This document shows positions 41,130 through 50,395 of a DNA stretch of 64,000 bases, piece after piece. The notes under the pieces were generated by a model. That model ran no database searches. It had not been told where the DNA came from and saw only the letters and a program-made list of their open reading frames with translations. Within the stretch, counting starts at the first letter, position 1, and every line of letters begins with the position of its first letter. The stretch spans positions 1 through 64,000 of the forward strand of contig CAZGYB010000003.1 of NCBI GenBank assembly GCA_964530235.1. Direction: 5' to 3'. The DNA comes from UM-FILTER-33-9 sp964530235. GTDB taxonomy: Bacteria; Patescibacteriota; Microgenomatia; UBA1406; GWC2-37-13. Position numbers and translations under genes: made by a program.

Positions 41130-42701
41130 ATGAAAAGCACTTTACTCGCTGAATCTTCTTTGTGGGTACAGCTTTCCTATCATGCTCATAAAATAAAACA
41201 AATGCATATACGGGATTTATTTAAAAACGAGCCTGAAAGAGGGAGAGCAATGCATCGTGAAATCAAAAGCCTTCAGTATAATTTTTGCCGTGAAAAAATT
41301 GATATAGAAGGAATGAACCTGCTTTTCGGCTTTGCACAGGAAGCCCGTTTAAAAGAGTCAATTCACGCCATGTTCCGGGGAGATAAAATCAACACTACTG
41401 AGAATAGATCTGTGCTCCATACTGCGTTACGGCTGCCGAAAGATAAAACGCTTATTGTTGATGGAGTAGATGTAGTAAAAGATGTGCATAGAGTGCTGGA
41501 TCAGATGACAGACTTTGTAAATGATATTTACCGTGGAAAACGGTTGGGATTTACCGGAAAAAAAATCCGGAACATTATTAACATCGGAATTGGGGGCTCT
41601 GATCTTGGAGCAAAAATGGCGTATCAGGCTTTAGCAAAATACCGGAATAACTCTGTCCAGGTTCGATTCCTTTCAAATGTTGATCCAACAGATTTTTTTG
41701 AAACTGTACATGGAGTTGAACCCGAGGCAACTCTTTTTATTATCTGTTCGAAAAAATTCACCACGGAAGAAACGCTCGCAAATGCAAATTTAGCAAAGGA
41801 CTGGATTACAAAAAATTTAGGAGAAAATGCAGTTTCCCATCACTTTGTTGCTGTTTCCGCAAACAAGGAATTGGTGGCAAGTTTTGGCATCAGACCGGAA
41901 AGTACATTTGAAATGTGGGACTGGGTCGGGGGGAGATTTTCTGTAGCAAGTTCGGTTGGTCTTTGTCTTATGCTTGGAATAGGGCCCCAAAACTTTCGAG
42001 ATTTCCTGAGAGGCATGCATGAAATGGATCATCATTATCAAACTTCTGAATATAGAAATAATATTCCTGTTATCATGGCTTTGTTGAGCATATGGAATAC
42101 TGCTTTGTTAAACAATGTTATATATGTGCCGGCCATCTACGATGTATTTTTAAGACTTTTCCCAAAACATTTACAACAGCTCCTTGCAGAGAGTCTTGGA
42201 AAATCCGTAAATCTGTCCAATAATCATGTTTCCTATCAAACATCTCCGGTTATTTTAGAGGCTGTTGGAACTGATTTCGAGCACTCGTTCAATCAGCTTA
42301 TTCATATGGGCACGGTAAGACAATTTGCATTGACATTTGTAAGCTGCAGAACCTCACTGCAGGATAATGCTGAAAAGGCACAAAGCACATTGCTTGCTCA
42401 TATGTTTGCACAGGCTGATTCTCTCGCGACGGGTGTTGAAAATAAGGATCCCCATAAATCTGAATACGGAGACGTCCCATCTTCAGTTTTGCTTCTTGAT
42501 AAACTAACCCCTTTTAGTCTGGGCCAGCTTATCGCGTTATTCGAACATCAGGTTCATGCGCAAGCTGCTTTGCTGCAAATAAACGGATTTGACCAGTTTG
42601 GAGTTGAGGCGGGAAAAAAGGCAGCTACAGAAAATATCTTACGGTTTGCACAAAACGGGTTTACCCTAAAAACAATTGAGGACCTGTTGAAAAAACAATA
42701 A
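41130..42701 (+). CDS. pgi: Glucose-6-phosphate isomerase
   Basis: 523 residues with the PGI signatures: NIGIGGSDLGAKMAYQAL (phosphosugar-binding), KKFTTEETLAN, FEMWDWVGGRFSVASSVG, and QLLAESLGKSVN with the catalytic Glu. It interconverts glucose-6-P and fructose-6-P. The length suits the long bacterial form. Other carbon genes in the window (PEP synthase, enolase, phosphohexomutase, PfkB kinase) point to partial glycolysis or sugar-nucleotide supply. Confidence 0.95.
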   Translation: MKSTLLAESSLWVQLSYHAHKIKQMHIRDLFKNEPERGRAMHREIKSLQYNFCREKIDIEGMNLLFGFAQEARLKESIHAMFRGDKINTTENRSVLHTALRLPKDKTLIVDGVDVVKDVHRVLDQMTDFVNDIYRGKRLGFTGKKIRNIINIGIGGSDLGAKMAYQALAKYRNNSVQVRFLSNVDPTDFFETVHGVEPEATLFIICSKKFTTEETLANANLAKDWITKNLGENAVSHHFVAVSANKELVASFGIRPESTFEMWDWVGGRFSVASSVGLCLMLGIGPQNFRDFLRGMHEMDHHYQTSEYRNNIPVIMALLSIWNTALLNNVIYVPAIYDVFLRLFPKHLQQLLAESLGKSVNLSNNHVSYQTSPVILEAVGTDFEHSFNQLIHMGTVRQFALTFVSCRTSLQDNAEKAQSTLLAHMFAQADSLATGVENKDPHKSEYGDVPSSVLLLDKLTPFSLGQLIALFEHQVHAQAALLQINGFDQFGVEAGKKAATENILRFAQNGFTLKTIEDLLKKQ

Positions 42702-42717
42702 TTTTATTCGCCCGTCT

Positions 42718-44118
42718 ATGAGATTCAAAAAAGTTCTCCTGGTAAATCCGCCCAAAGTTGATCAGGGCGGGTATAAACCAAGCCCACTGGGAATACTGTA
42801 TCTTGCGTCATATCTTCGTAAGCACTGTCCAAAAGTTAAAGTTAAGGTAATTGACGGAGCAATTGAAGGTGAAGGCGCGGTACTACGTGCGATTTCCACC
42901 TTCAATCCCGACCTTGTTGGCGCTTCGTCTTTGACGCCGGGCAGACATCAGGCATTATGGGTAATTCGAAAAGCGAAACACATTATTCCTCAGTGTAAAA
43001 CTGTTTTAGGCAATGTTCATCCGACAATTATGTGGAAACAGATGATGGAACACTACGATGAAATAGATTTCATCATTCGAGGTGAAGGTGAGGAAGCGTT
43101 GTTCGAACTGGTAGTTGGCCAACCATTACTTTCTATTGGTAATTTAGTATGGAGAGATAAAGCTAAAATTGTCAACAACAGAACAAAACCGATGATTACT
43201 GATATCGACTCGATACCTTTTCCTGCCTGGGATCTGGTAAATCCAAAACGCTATCCTCCCCGTGGTTCGGGATATGAAAACGGCATTGATTTAAGTCAGG
43301 AAGTACGTTTTCCTCTGATCTTCTCACGCGGATGTATGGGTGCATGCACATTTTGCTCCAGCTGGATGATTTGGAAAGGATACAGATATCGCAAAGGGAG
43401 GATGGTAGCCGACGAAATTCAAATGCTCTATGACAAATACCACGCACGTCACTTTGTATTTCAGGACGACACATTAACCGGTAACCGCGAAGAAATTATC
43501 TCTTTTAGCAAGGAAATTATAAAACGCAAATTAAACGTTGCAATTTATGGGACAACCCGGGCCGATAAAGTAGATCGGGAGTTATTAAAATTTATGAAAC
43601 TGGCTGGTTTTTATGAACTCTCATATGGGATAGAATCAGGCTCACCCGGGATGCTTATCCGGATAAATAAGCGAACTGAACTAAAAGACAATCTGTATGC
43701 AGTACAGATTACTAAAAAGGCAGGAATTAAGGCAAACGCGCTTATTATGCACGGACTACCGGGTGAAACAAAAAAAGACCGTTTACTAACTGAATCTTAC
43801 CTGCGCACAGTAAAACCAGATGAAACAGGTACGGTCGGAGCAGTCTGGATATTCCCTGGGACAGCATTGTACGAGCAGGCAAAACATGCCAAACTTATTG
43901 GTGACTCATTTTGGCTTACCAAAAAAGCCTACTACATATACCGTGGTGGTATTGGAAAAGACAAAGTTAACATCATGCTTAGGTTGAGAGATGAACTGTG
44001 GCATCTTTTCGGCAAATCAATGCTATGGAAAACTGCAGACAAGCTTAACTCTTATAAAGAAAAGTTACAAAATAAAGTCTTTACGAAATTAAATTTATTG
44101 CGTACGATTAGTATATGA
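42718..44118 (+). CDS. B12-binding-domain radical SAM protein
   Basis: 466 residues. The N-terminal B12-binding-like Rossmann fold (about 1-150: VLLVNPPKVDQGGYKPSPLGILYLASYL, VLGNVHPTIM) lacks the classical DxHxxG, so cobalamin may bind base-off without a His ligand or not at all. The radical SAM core has CxxxCxxC in SRGCMGACTFCSSW, then GIESGSPGML. Family members do methylations and other chemistry on cell-envelope or cofactor precursors. The TGA stop overlaps the cupin start (ATGA), so the two are probably one functional unit. Confidence 0.85.
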   Translation: MRFKKVLLVNPPKVDQGGYKPSPLGILYLASYLRKHCPKVKVKVIDGAIEGEGAVLRAISTFNPDLVGASSLTPGRHQALWVIRKAKHIIPQCKTVLGNVHPTIMWKQMMEHYDEIDFIIRGEGEEALFELVVGQPLLSIGNLVWRDKAKIVNNRTKPMITDIDSIPFPAWDLVNPKRYPPRGSGYENGIDLSQEVRFPLIFSRGCMGACTFCSSWMIWKGYRYRKGRMVADEIQMLYDKYHARHFVFQDDTLTGNREEIISFSKEIIKRKLNVAIYGTTRADKVDRELLKFMKLAGFYELSYGIESGSPGMLIRINKRTELKDNLYAVQITKKAGIKANALIMHGLPGETKKDRLLTESYLRTVKPDETGTVGAVWIFPGTALYEQAKHAKLIGDSFWLTKKAYYIYRGGIGKDKVNIMLRLRDELWHLFGKSMLWKTADKLNSYKEKLQNKVFTKLNLLRTISI

Positions 44119-44504
44119 ATATTAACTCTGTTATTGAGACACTTAAAAAACAGTTCCCCGGTAAAAAAATCATACTTAACAGTAAAGAAAATTTAACAGA
44201 AATCCTGTGTGAAATTGATCCGACCTCCCTTCATCCTGACTATAGTGTCGCAATTTCTGTCATAGATAAAACAGATGCACATTATCATACCCTAACTACG
44301 GAAACCTATGAAGTAATTAAGGGCGAGTTACAGATACTTATTGACGGAAAACAGAGAGTATTGGATGTTGGACAATCAGTAACTATTTATCCGAATCAAG
44401 TTCATAGCGCGATCGGAAATGAAACATGGGTAAAAGTTACCTCAAAACCCGGTTGGGTAAAAGACGACCACAGACCTCTATCACATCCTGCTTACAAGAC
44501 GTAG
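44115..44504 (+). CDS. Cupin-domain protein
   Basis: 129 residues: double-stranded beta-helix motif 1 DAHYHTLTTETYEVIKGEL (HxH...E) and motif 2 IYPNQVHSAIG, which provide a likely metal site. The function depends on the substrate and is unknown. It is coupled to the radical SAM gene by a 4-nt overlap. Confidence 0.82.
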   Translation: MNINSVIETLKKQFPGKKIILNSKENLTEILCEIDPTSLHPDYSVAISVIDKTDAHYHTLTTETYEVIKGELQILIDGKQRVLDVGQSVTIYPNQVHSAIGNETWVKVTSKPGWVKDDHRPLSHPAYKT

Positions 44505-44541
44505 ACTGATGAAAAAAAACGTAAAAACAGTAAAAATCATG

Positions 44542-44607
44542 AAAAAAACTCCCACATAATAATCTGCCGGAGATATTTTGTTAAGATAATTCTTTCGTGG
44601 GTTTTTT
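44542..44607. terminator. Bidirectional terminator between cupin and dus genes
   Basis: AAAAAAA-CT-CCCAC (44542-44555) and GTGGG-TTTTTT (44597-44607) enclose a loop of about 40 nt. Either strand gives a stem followed by a T run. It suits the convergent genes on both sides. Confidence 0.55.
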
Positions 44608-44671
44608 AGCCGAATAATCATTCCTGCTTTCATATCTTAGAGAGGAATTATAGCATATATACAGTCTAAAA

Positions 44672-45676
44672 TCAAATATGCGATACGATTTTTTTTACAT
44701 CATCGAGTGAGCTTGCGTGCATAAGAAGATCTCTGATTTTCCGGTAGTGTGGAATATCCGCGCAGTACCAGCAAAAATGTTTACGAAGCGGTGAGATGCC
44801 AAGATCAGGTCGGTATTTCATAAATAGATTTGCATGTTCAATCATAACTACAAGTTTTTCTTTTGGAGTTGGCTTGCGGTTTGAAAAAAACCAAGGATTT
44901 CCAAGTGCCGCTCTGCCGACGAGCACTCCATTTACCCCATAGGTGTGAATATGATTTTTTGCATCTTTCATCGATTTAACATCTCCATTTCCCCAGATTT
45001 TAGTTTTTGTTTTTTTTGCTAGTACAACCGCTTTTTTTATTTCTTCCCAATCTGCTTTACCCGTATATTTTTGAATAAATGTTCTCCCGTGTATAGAAAT
45101 AATATCGGGAGAGACTTCAAGGAGGTTATCAATCCATTCTTTGACATTCGGCTTGTCGTAACCGATTCTCGTTTTAACTGATATGGTAAAAGTTTTTGTC
45201 TTCAGAGCGAAATTATTTTTTTTAATATATTCATGAATCCAAAAGACTAAATTCTCCGGAACATTAAGGTCCTTAATTCTTTTTCCTTCAAACCAGTCGT
45301 TCCGTGCTCTTTTCAGGGTTTTAATAATTTTTTGTGCTTGTTTAAAATTTTTTATCAGTCCGGCGCCTCCACCCCTTTTTACCACTCCTCTATCTGGACA
45401 CCCCATATTCACATCAATTCCATCAAGACCCATTTCGGCAACAACGAAAAATGATTTATAAAAAGAATCCTCGTTAATTCCAAATACTTGTCCAATTACC
45501 GGAGTCTGAGATTTGTGTTTCATAAATGCATTGAGTAGTTTGGTTTTACCACGTACTAAACCCTCTATTGGGACGAACTCGGTAAACATAATGGATGGTT
45601 TACTGTAGAAATCAACCAGATGGCGAAAGGCAGTATCTGTTATTCCGTCAAGAGGAGCAAGTCCAATAGTATTCAT
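44672..45676 (-). CDS. dus: tRNA-dihydrouridine synthase
   Basis: 334 residues with the Dus TIM barrel: LAPLDGITDTAFRHL at the N-terminus, catalytic Cys in VNMGCPDRGVVKRGGGAGL, SVKTRIGYD, SIHGRTFIQKYTGKADW and GVLVGRAALGNPWF. FMN enzyme reducing uridines in tRNA. The subfamily (DusA/B/C) cannot be assigned safely. It lies 6 nt downstream of the unknown membrane gene. Confidence 0.95.
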   Translation of the reverse strand: MNTIGLAPLDGITDTAFRHLVDFYSKPSIMFTEFVPIEGLVRGKTKLLNAFMKHKSQTPVIGQVFGINEDSFYKSFFVVAEMGLDGIDVNMGCPDRGVVKRGGGAGLIKNFKQAQKIIKTLKRARNDWFEGKRIKDLNVPENLVFWIHEYIKKNNFALKTKTFTISVKTRIGYDKPNVKEWIDNLLEVSPDIISIHGRTFIQKYTGKADWEEIKKAVVLAKKTKTKIWGNGDVKSMKDAKNHIHTYGVNGVLVGRAALGNPWFFSNRKPTPKEKLVVMIEHANLFMKYRPDLGISPLRKHFCWYCADIPHYRKIRDLLMHASSLDDVKKIVSHI

Positions 45677-45682
45677 GAAGAG

Positions 45683-47305
45683 TTATATAATTTCTTCTTT
45701 TCTTTTTCTTACAAAAGATATCCATTCTTCAATAACCTCAAAAATGAGCTTAAAGGGTGCTTCGATGAGAAAATCAAAGATAAAAATAAAAAAGTTAAGC
45801 TTTGCTAGTCCGCCACTCAAAAATTTACCAATAGAAAGAATCGGCATAAAAAAGAAATCTATAAAAGGAGAAAATGGATTTGTCTTTTCTGATAGTCTGA
45901 ATTCGTTTACAATCTGCTTTACCCGATAAGAGAAAAAAGCGACAAGGCTGACGAAAAAAACAAAAATAGATATACTGACTAAATTGAAATTGAGTTTTAA
46001 TAACAGTTCATAGATAAGAAAAAAAGTAATAAGAAATGTAAGTGAGTAAAAAACGGTAAATCCAAAGATAAGCAAAGGTTTTTTTTCTCGAGACTTTTTC
46101 GGCATATAAGCAACGGTTGTTTCAAAATCCTTATTTGCGTCAATGATATCAATTAATCTGTTGTATATATTTCTTGTGTTTTCTTCGCTGGGTATGCGGA
46201 AAAAAGATATAATAAGGAGCATGAAAATTGCGGGAAAAAGGGTATTTATTCCGACTGCTAAATAATTTACTTCTCCGTAAAGCCATTGCGAAAGTGGAAA
46301 TTCAAGAATAAGGGCAAAAAGCATCTTCGTTAAAAATATATAGATAAAGCTGCGGATTGAAAGAGCGCGCATTCGCGATGAAAGCTGTTGATATTTTTCT
46401 CTACACATGAGATCAACCTCATTCCAGAGTGTTGTGCGGCTTTTTAGTATAGATTCCAGTGTTTGAAATTTGGAACGAACAAAACTATAAAGTATCAGAA
46501 AAGGTGGAAGTTGACGTCGAGAATATCTAACAAGATTTTCGACATATGGATTTGCAAGAGTTTCATCTACCTTTTTCATTATCGAAGGAAATTGAGTTGC
46601 GAACTTTCTTAATTCATCAAGAGAGTAGTCGTTGATTGGTTTGTAAAAGGTTGTAAAAAGATGATATCTTTGGTACGGTTTATCACTTTTCCTGAAAGAC
46701 CGTTCCAAAGCTGCGATTAAAAAAGCATCCTTCTGGTCTTCTGAAAGATCCTGAATTTTTATTTTTTTACGAAGTACTTGAAAAATAAAATAAGTGAAAC
46801 AGGAATATCTTGTAGAATCTTCGGGAGAAAGGGTCTCTTCAACTTCACAGGTGAGCATGTGTAAAAGGAACTCCCACTGGTATTCCCTTTGGTCGACCGT
46901 TCTCCCCGAAACCATTAATTTACGCAGATATACATATTTATCGATTATAGATTGAATAATATTCAAATCAAGTCCACCCAAACTTCCGTTTGGAAAATAT
47001 CTGGCCCAAAGAAGTTCTCGGAGCAGATTTTCTGATTCATTTTTTCCCTCGAGGTTTAACATGAGCCGTCTTTTCAGAATCCTTTCTATTGCAGCTCTGC
47101 GAATCAGATGGTCCTCTCGGTATTCAACCGCGTTTCGGACCCGCTCATAGACTAATGCAAAAAGTGAAACGGTTGGAGATACGGTAATTTTCGAGAGATC
47201 ATCGGGGTTTGGTTTTTTTTTGATGCTTTTTATGCTCTCAATGAGAGCAATAGTATAAGAAGATAAGGTAATTGGTTGATTTGGCAGCTCTTTCGTTTCA
47301 GACAT
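45683..47305 (-). CDS. Large membrane protein of unknown function
   Basis: 540 residues. The first 320 are soluble, charged and helical (with VRNAVEYREDHLIRRAAIERILKRRL). Then come two pairs of membrane helices (about 325-375 and 420-475) and a hydrophobic C-terminus (about 495-530). No known motif was recognised. It is followed by dus with a 6-nt gap. It may be a CPR-specific conserved membrane protein. Confidence 0.6.
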   Translation of the reverse strand: MSETKELPNQPITLSSYTIALIESIKSIKKKPNPDDLSKITVSPTVSLFALVYERVRNAVEYREDHLIRRAAIERILKRRLMLNLEGKNESENLLRELLWARYFPNGSLGGLDLNIIQSIIDKYVYLRKLMVSGRTVDQREYQWEFLLHMLTCEVEETLSPEDSTRYSCFTYFIFQVLRKKIKIQDLSEDQKDAFLIAALERSFRKSDKPYQRYHLFTTFYKPINDYSLDELRKFATQFPSIMKKVDETLANPYVENLVRYSRRQLPPFLILYSFVRSKFQTLESILKSRTTLWNEVDLMCREKYQQLSSRMRALSIRSFIYIFLTKMLFALILEFPLSQWLYGEVNYLAVGINTLFPAIFMLLIISFFRIPSEENTRNIYNRLIDIIDANKDFETTVAYMPKKSREKKPLLIFGFTVFYSLTFLITFFLIYELLLKLNFNLVSISIFVFFVSLVAFFSYRVKQIVNEFRLSEKTNPFSPFIDFFFMPILSIGKFLSGGLAKLNFFIFIFDFLIEAPFKLIFEVIEEWISFVRKRKEEII

Positions 47306-47351
47306 ACATGAATTACTATATTATATCAAAATGTATCATCGTTGCAAGAGA

Positions 47352-48188
47352 TTACCGAAGTTTCGTTGATTTGACTGTTTGAAGGAGTTGATCGTGTATG
47401 AGTCCGTTTGAGGCGATTAAACCGTTTGAAAGAGAGGGGTTTATTTTATAATTTCCTGAACAGTCAGTTACAACTCCTCCTGCCATACGGACCATATGAA
47501 TACCTGCAGAAACGTCCCACCACTTATAGTGTGCCGAATCCTCCGGTGAAGTGAATGAAACAAAACCTTCATATGCTCCCATTGCAACATAGACTAAGGA
47601 TTCAATATCCCACTGAGTGCTCCGTATTTTATATGACTTATTCACAAGCGACTTGATAGCTAATACTGTTTTATGTACGCTGGATCGAGCAAGTGATTTG
47701 CTTGGCGAACGGACTGATATAAAAGAGCGGGAAAGATCTTTTTCCCCCGAGACTTTGACGACTGAGCCGTTTAAGTACGATTGGGTGTCGGAAGAAAAAA
47801 GATAATGGGTTTCAGGTTGGTAAACTGCGGATGCAATCAAATCGCCTTTATACTCTAGCGCGAGAATAACGTAATAATACGGGATTTTGCGTACGTATTC
47901 TTTTGTCCCATCAAGAGGATCAATAATCCACCTGAATGGTGATTTGGCTTGAGAAGTAAGTCCTGACTCTTCCGCATAAACAGCGTGTGAAGGATAGGCT
48001 TTGTTGATAGTTTTTATGATTAATTTTTCCGATGCATAGTCTGCGGTTGTTGCAATATCAAGCTGCTCTTTCCCTTTGAATTTTTCAATCTGGGCATTAC
48101 TTTTAAATTCATAGACAAGTAATCCAGCTTTGACCGCGAGATCTTCCGCAAACTTTCGATACTCCTGCTTTTTTTTACTGGGAATCAT
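47352..48188 (-). CDS. Inositol-phosphatase/CysQ family phosphatase
   Basis: 278 residues from the ATG at 48188, two bases past the previous gene's stop; longer in-frame ATGs upstream overlap that gene. The metal site is seen as VYAEESG, IIDPLDGTKEYV (DPxDGT) and WWDVSAG near the C-terminus. Lithium-sensitive 3'(2'),5'-bisphosphate nucleotidases and inositol monophosphatases share this pattern. The family call is firm and the substrate is not. Confidence 0.85.
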   Translation of the reverse strand: MIPSKKKQEYRKFAEDLAVKAGLLVYEFKSNAQIEKFKGKEQLDIATTADYASEKLIIKTINKAYPSHAVYAEESGLTSQAKSPFRWIIDPLDGTKEYVRKIPYYYVILALEYKGDLIASAVYQPETHYLFSSDTQSYLNGSVVKVSGEKDLSRSFISVRSPSKSLARSSVHKTVLAIKSLVNKSYKIRSTQWDIESLVYVAMGAYEGFVSFTSPEDSAHYKWWDVSAGIHMVRMAGGVVTDCSGNYKINPSLSNGLIASNGLIHDQLLQTVKSTKLR

Positions 48189-48189
48189 A

Positions 48190-49617
48190 TTAATCAAGAG
48201 ATGAGACATTGACTCCAGATGTGAAATCCACTTCACGTATAGATTTCAGTATTTCTTTTACCTGTGTTTTTAAAATGTTGTACATTTTTTGAGTTTTTGC
48301 TTCGAACTTGACTGTAAGATAAGGACCGTTTTGAGAAGCTCTGACAATCAACATTTCGTTTTTCGAGTCCATCCGTACTCCGTCAATTTCAATAAATTCA
48401 GCTGAGGGGTAAAGCTTTTTAATTTGCAATCCAATTTTGTTGGTTACAATATTAAACTTAATTTTGTCAGGGCATCCAACTTTAATTTCTGGACTAGAAA
48501 AGTAGTGAGGAAGGTCTGCAACAACGTCACTTAACTGTTTTTTCTTCCGTGTCAAATACGCAAGGATGCGTAAACTTGCAACAGCGCCGTCATCATGACC
48601 GTAAAAGTTGTCGACAAAGTAAAAGTGACCGCTGAGTTCACCGCCGAACGGCGCGTTTACGTCGCGGACTTTTGCCTTAATAAATGAGTGGCCGGTATTC
48701 CAAATAATTGGTACACCGCCCGCCTTTTGCACGACCTCTTTTACCTGTTTTGAACAGAGCGTATTAAAAACAATGTTGGATCCAGGTAGATACTCAAGGA
48801 CATCCTGTGCAAATATTGAGACCAAAATGTCATTCCAAATGAGGTTCCCTTTATTGTCAACTACTCCGACACGGTCACCATCAGTATCATAGGAAAAACC
48901 AATATCAGCTTTTTCTTTTAGGACCCTCTTTGCAAGCCGTTCCTGGACTTCACTTTCAGTTGGATCTGCAACGCCAACCGGAAAGTTGCCGTCGACTTTT
49001 GTATTTTGTTCGATTACCGTACAGCCGAGTTTTTTGAAAATTTTTGGGAGGAATAAACCGGTTGTGGCAGCACAAGAGTCCACAACCACCTTGAATGGCT
49101 TAATCGGATCGCTTCTTTTTATTACATCATCTATATAGATACGAGAAATATCTTTTTTAATGTGTTTTCCTTGTGTTTTTGATTTAATAAACGCTCCTTT
49201 ATTAACCAGATTTTTAAATCTTATAATATCATCGGTGAGCATTGTTTCAGAAAACCCTGTCGCAAATTTGAAGCCGTTGAATTCTTTCGGATTATGTGAT
49301 GCAGTTATCATAACCATTCCGCGAGTTCGAAAGTAATACTGGGCAAAATAACATATTTGTGAAAGGGTTATACCGATATCATACACAGTAATTCCTGAGC
49401 TGGTTAGTCCTTTTACTAAAGCGTCTCTAAATGCCGGGCTCGAAAGACGGGAGTCGTACCCGACAACACAGTCATAAATTCTCCGCTGCAACAACCAAGT
49501 AGCATATCCTTTTCCGAGCAACTCGACGCGTTCTGCGTCTAAATCAGGTCCAACAAGTCCGCGAAGATCATAACCCCGGTATACGTGGTCTGGTATTGAT
49601 TTTGGTGAGTGTTTCAT
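48190..49617 (-). CDS. manB: Phosphomannomutase / phosphoglucomutase
   Basis: 475 residues from the ATG at 49617; the longer open frame to 49758 is inside holA and rejected. Motifs: VYRGYDLRGLVG, the phosphoserine loop MITASHNPKEFNG, metal loop FSYDTDGDRVG, substrate loop GGELSGHFYF and the phosphate-binding end RASQNGPYLTVKFEA. It interconverts mannose-6-P or glucose-6-P with the 1-phosphates for glycan precursors. A short palindrome (49646-49661) lies just upstream. Confidence 0.92.
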   Translation of the reverse strand: MKHSPKSIPDHVYRGYDLRGLVGPDLDAERVELLGKGYATWLLQRRIYDCVVGYDSRLSSPAFRDALVKGLTSSGITVYDIGITLSQICYFAQYYFRTRGMVMITASHNPKEFNGFKFATGFSETMLTDDIIRFKNLVNKGAFIKSKTQGKHIKKDISRIYIDDVIKRSDPIKPFKVVVDSCAATTGLFLPKIFKKLGCTVIEQNTKVDGNFPVGVADPTESEVQERLAKRVLKEKADIGFSYDTDGDRVGVVDNKGNLIWNDILVSIFAQDVLEYLPGSNIVFNTLCSKQVKEVVQKAGGVPIIWNTGHSFIKAKVRDVNAPFGGELSGHFYFVDNFYGHDDGAVASLRILAYLTRKKKQLSDVVADLPHYFSSPEIKVGCPDKIKFNIVTNKIGLQIKKLYPSAEFIEIDGVRMDSKNEMLIVRASQNGPYLTVKFEAKTQKMYNILKTQVKEILKSIREVDFTSGVNVSSLD

Positions 49618-49648
49618 AGTAAAAAATTTTATTAATAACGCCTCACCA

Positions 49649-50341
49649 TTATAAATAATGGCAGGCCAAAATCTCAAGTGATTTTTGCAGTCCGAAAGAA
49701 TTATTACCCGACTTGGAAGAACAGTCAATACGGTACAAACCTTCATACCAGCCTTCAAGTTTTTGTTTTTGCCAAAGTTTTGATTGATTGAGCAGTTTTA
49801 CTTTTTGCCACGGTTGAACTGTGCTTGAAAAAATATTTTGAGAGGCGAGAATCAAAGCTCGCGTATGACGAATGAGCATCACAAATACGAAATACTGATC
49901 TTGAACTGTCATTACTGATCTTAATAAAAGTATAAAATTTGAAAGATTCGATGGTTTACATGCGTCGAGGAGTTTAAAAATAGTTTCAGCGATTTTGAAT
50001 TCTTTTATGCTTATTCCGGCTTGAGCTTTATATTTTACTTCTTTTGCTGGTAAACCATTTTCCCAATCTATAACTTCAATATCTTTTTGGGAAAGAAATG
50101 AAAGTTCGGGTAAGATTTGTTTTTTGTCCTTTGACTTTTTATAGTGCCTATTGATGTTCTCAGTAAAAAAAATCATCTTTGTTGAAAAAAGACTCTCGTT
50201 TTGTAAAGAATAGTTTTGAGAAAGCAACTGATCTGCAGTTACTGTTGAAATCGAATATCCCTTTTTCACATAAAGTTCTTTTAACGAGAGATAATAATTC
50301 CGGGATGATACTGAGTCTTCTCCGCAAATAATGGTAAGCAT
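49649..50341 (-). CDS. holA: DNA polymerase III delta-like (HolA) protein
   Basis: 230 residues from the ATG at 50341 (MLTIICGEDSVSSRNYYLSL). The layout is that of HolA: N-terminal Rossmann-like GEDS start, SLFSTKMIFFTENI, IEVIDWENGLPAKEV, IAETIFKLLDACK and C-terminal helical NSFGLQKSLEIL. It is shorter than E. coli delta (343) with no Walker motifs. With the HolB-like gene at 12322 it suggests a reduced clamp loader. The -10 TATAAT (50348-50353) ends exactly 7 nt before the ATG, so it is leaderless. Confidence 0.75.
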   Translation of the reverse strand: MLTIICGEDSVSSRNYYLSLKELYVKKGYSISTVTADQLLSQNYSLQNESLFSTKMIFFTENINRHYKKSKDKKQILPELSFLSQKDIEVIDWENGLPAKEVKYKAQAGISIKEFKIAETIFKLLDACKPSNLSNFILLLRSVMTVQDQYFVFVMLIRHTRALILASQNIFSSTVQPWQKVKLLNQSKLWQKQKLEGWYEGLYRIDCSSKSGNNSFGLQKSLEILACHYL

Positions 50342-50347
50342 GGTGTA

Positions 50348-50353
50348 ATTATA
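50348..50353 (-). promoter_or_regulatory. -10 box of leaderless holA
   Basis: TATAAT on the minus strand, then TACACC, then the ATG at 50341. Back to back with the pfkB-like promoter. Confidence 0.65.
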
Positions 50354-50383
50354 CAAAATCCTGCACAATCGAGTAATATTGTA

Positions 50384-50389
50384 TATACT
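50384..50389 (+). promoter_or_regulatory. -10 box of the leaderless PfkB-like gene
   Basis: TATACT ends 7 nt before the ATG at 50396; a weak CTGCAC lies 17 nt further upstream. Confidence 0.65.
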
Positions 50390-50395
50390 TACAAT

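Noticed and set aside
48189..48236. Longer N-terminus for the CysQ-like protein
   Set aside because: It would overlap the mutase gene; the ATG at 48188 fits two bases after that gene's stop.
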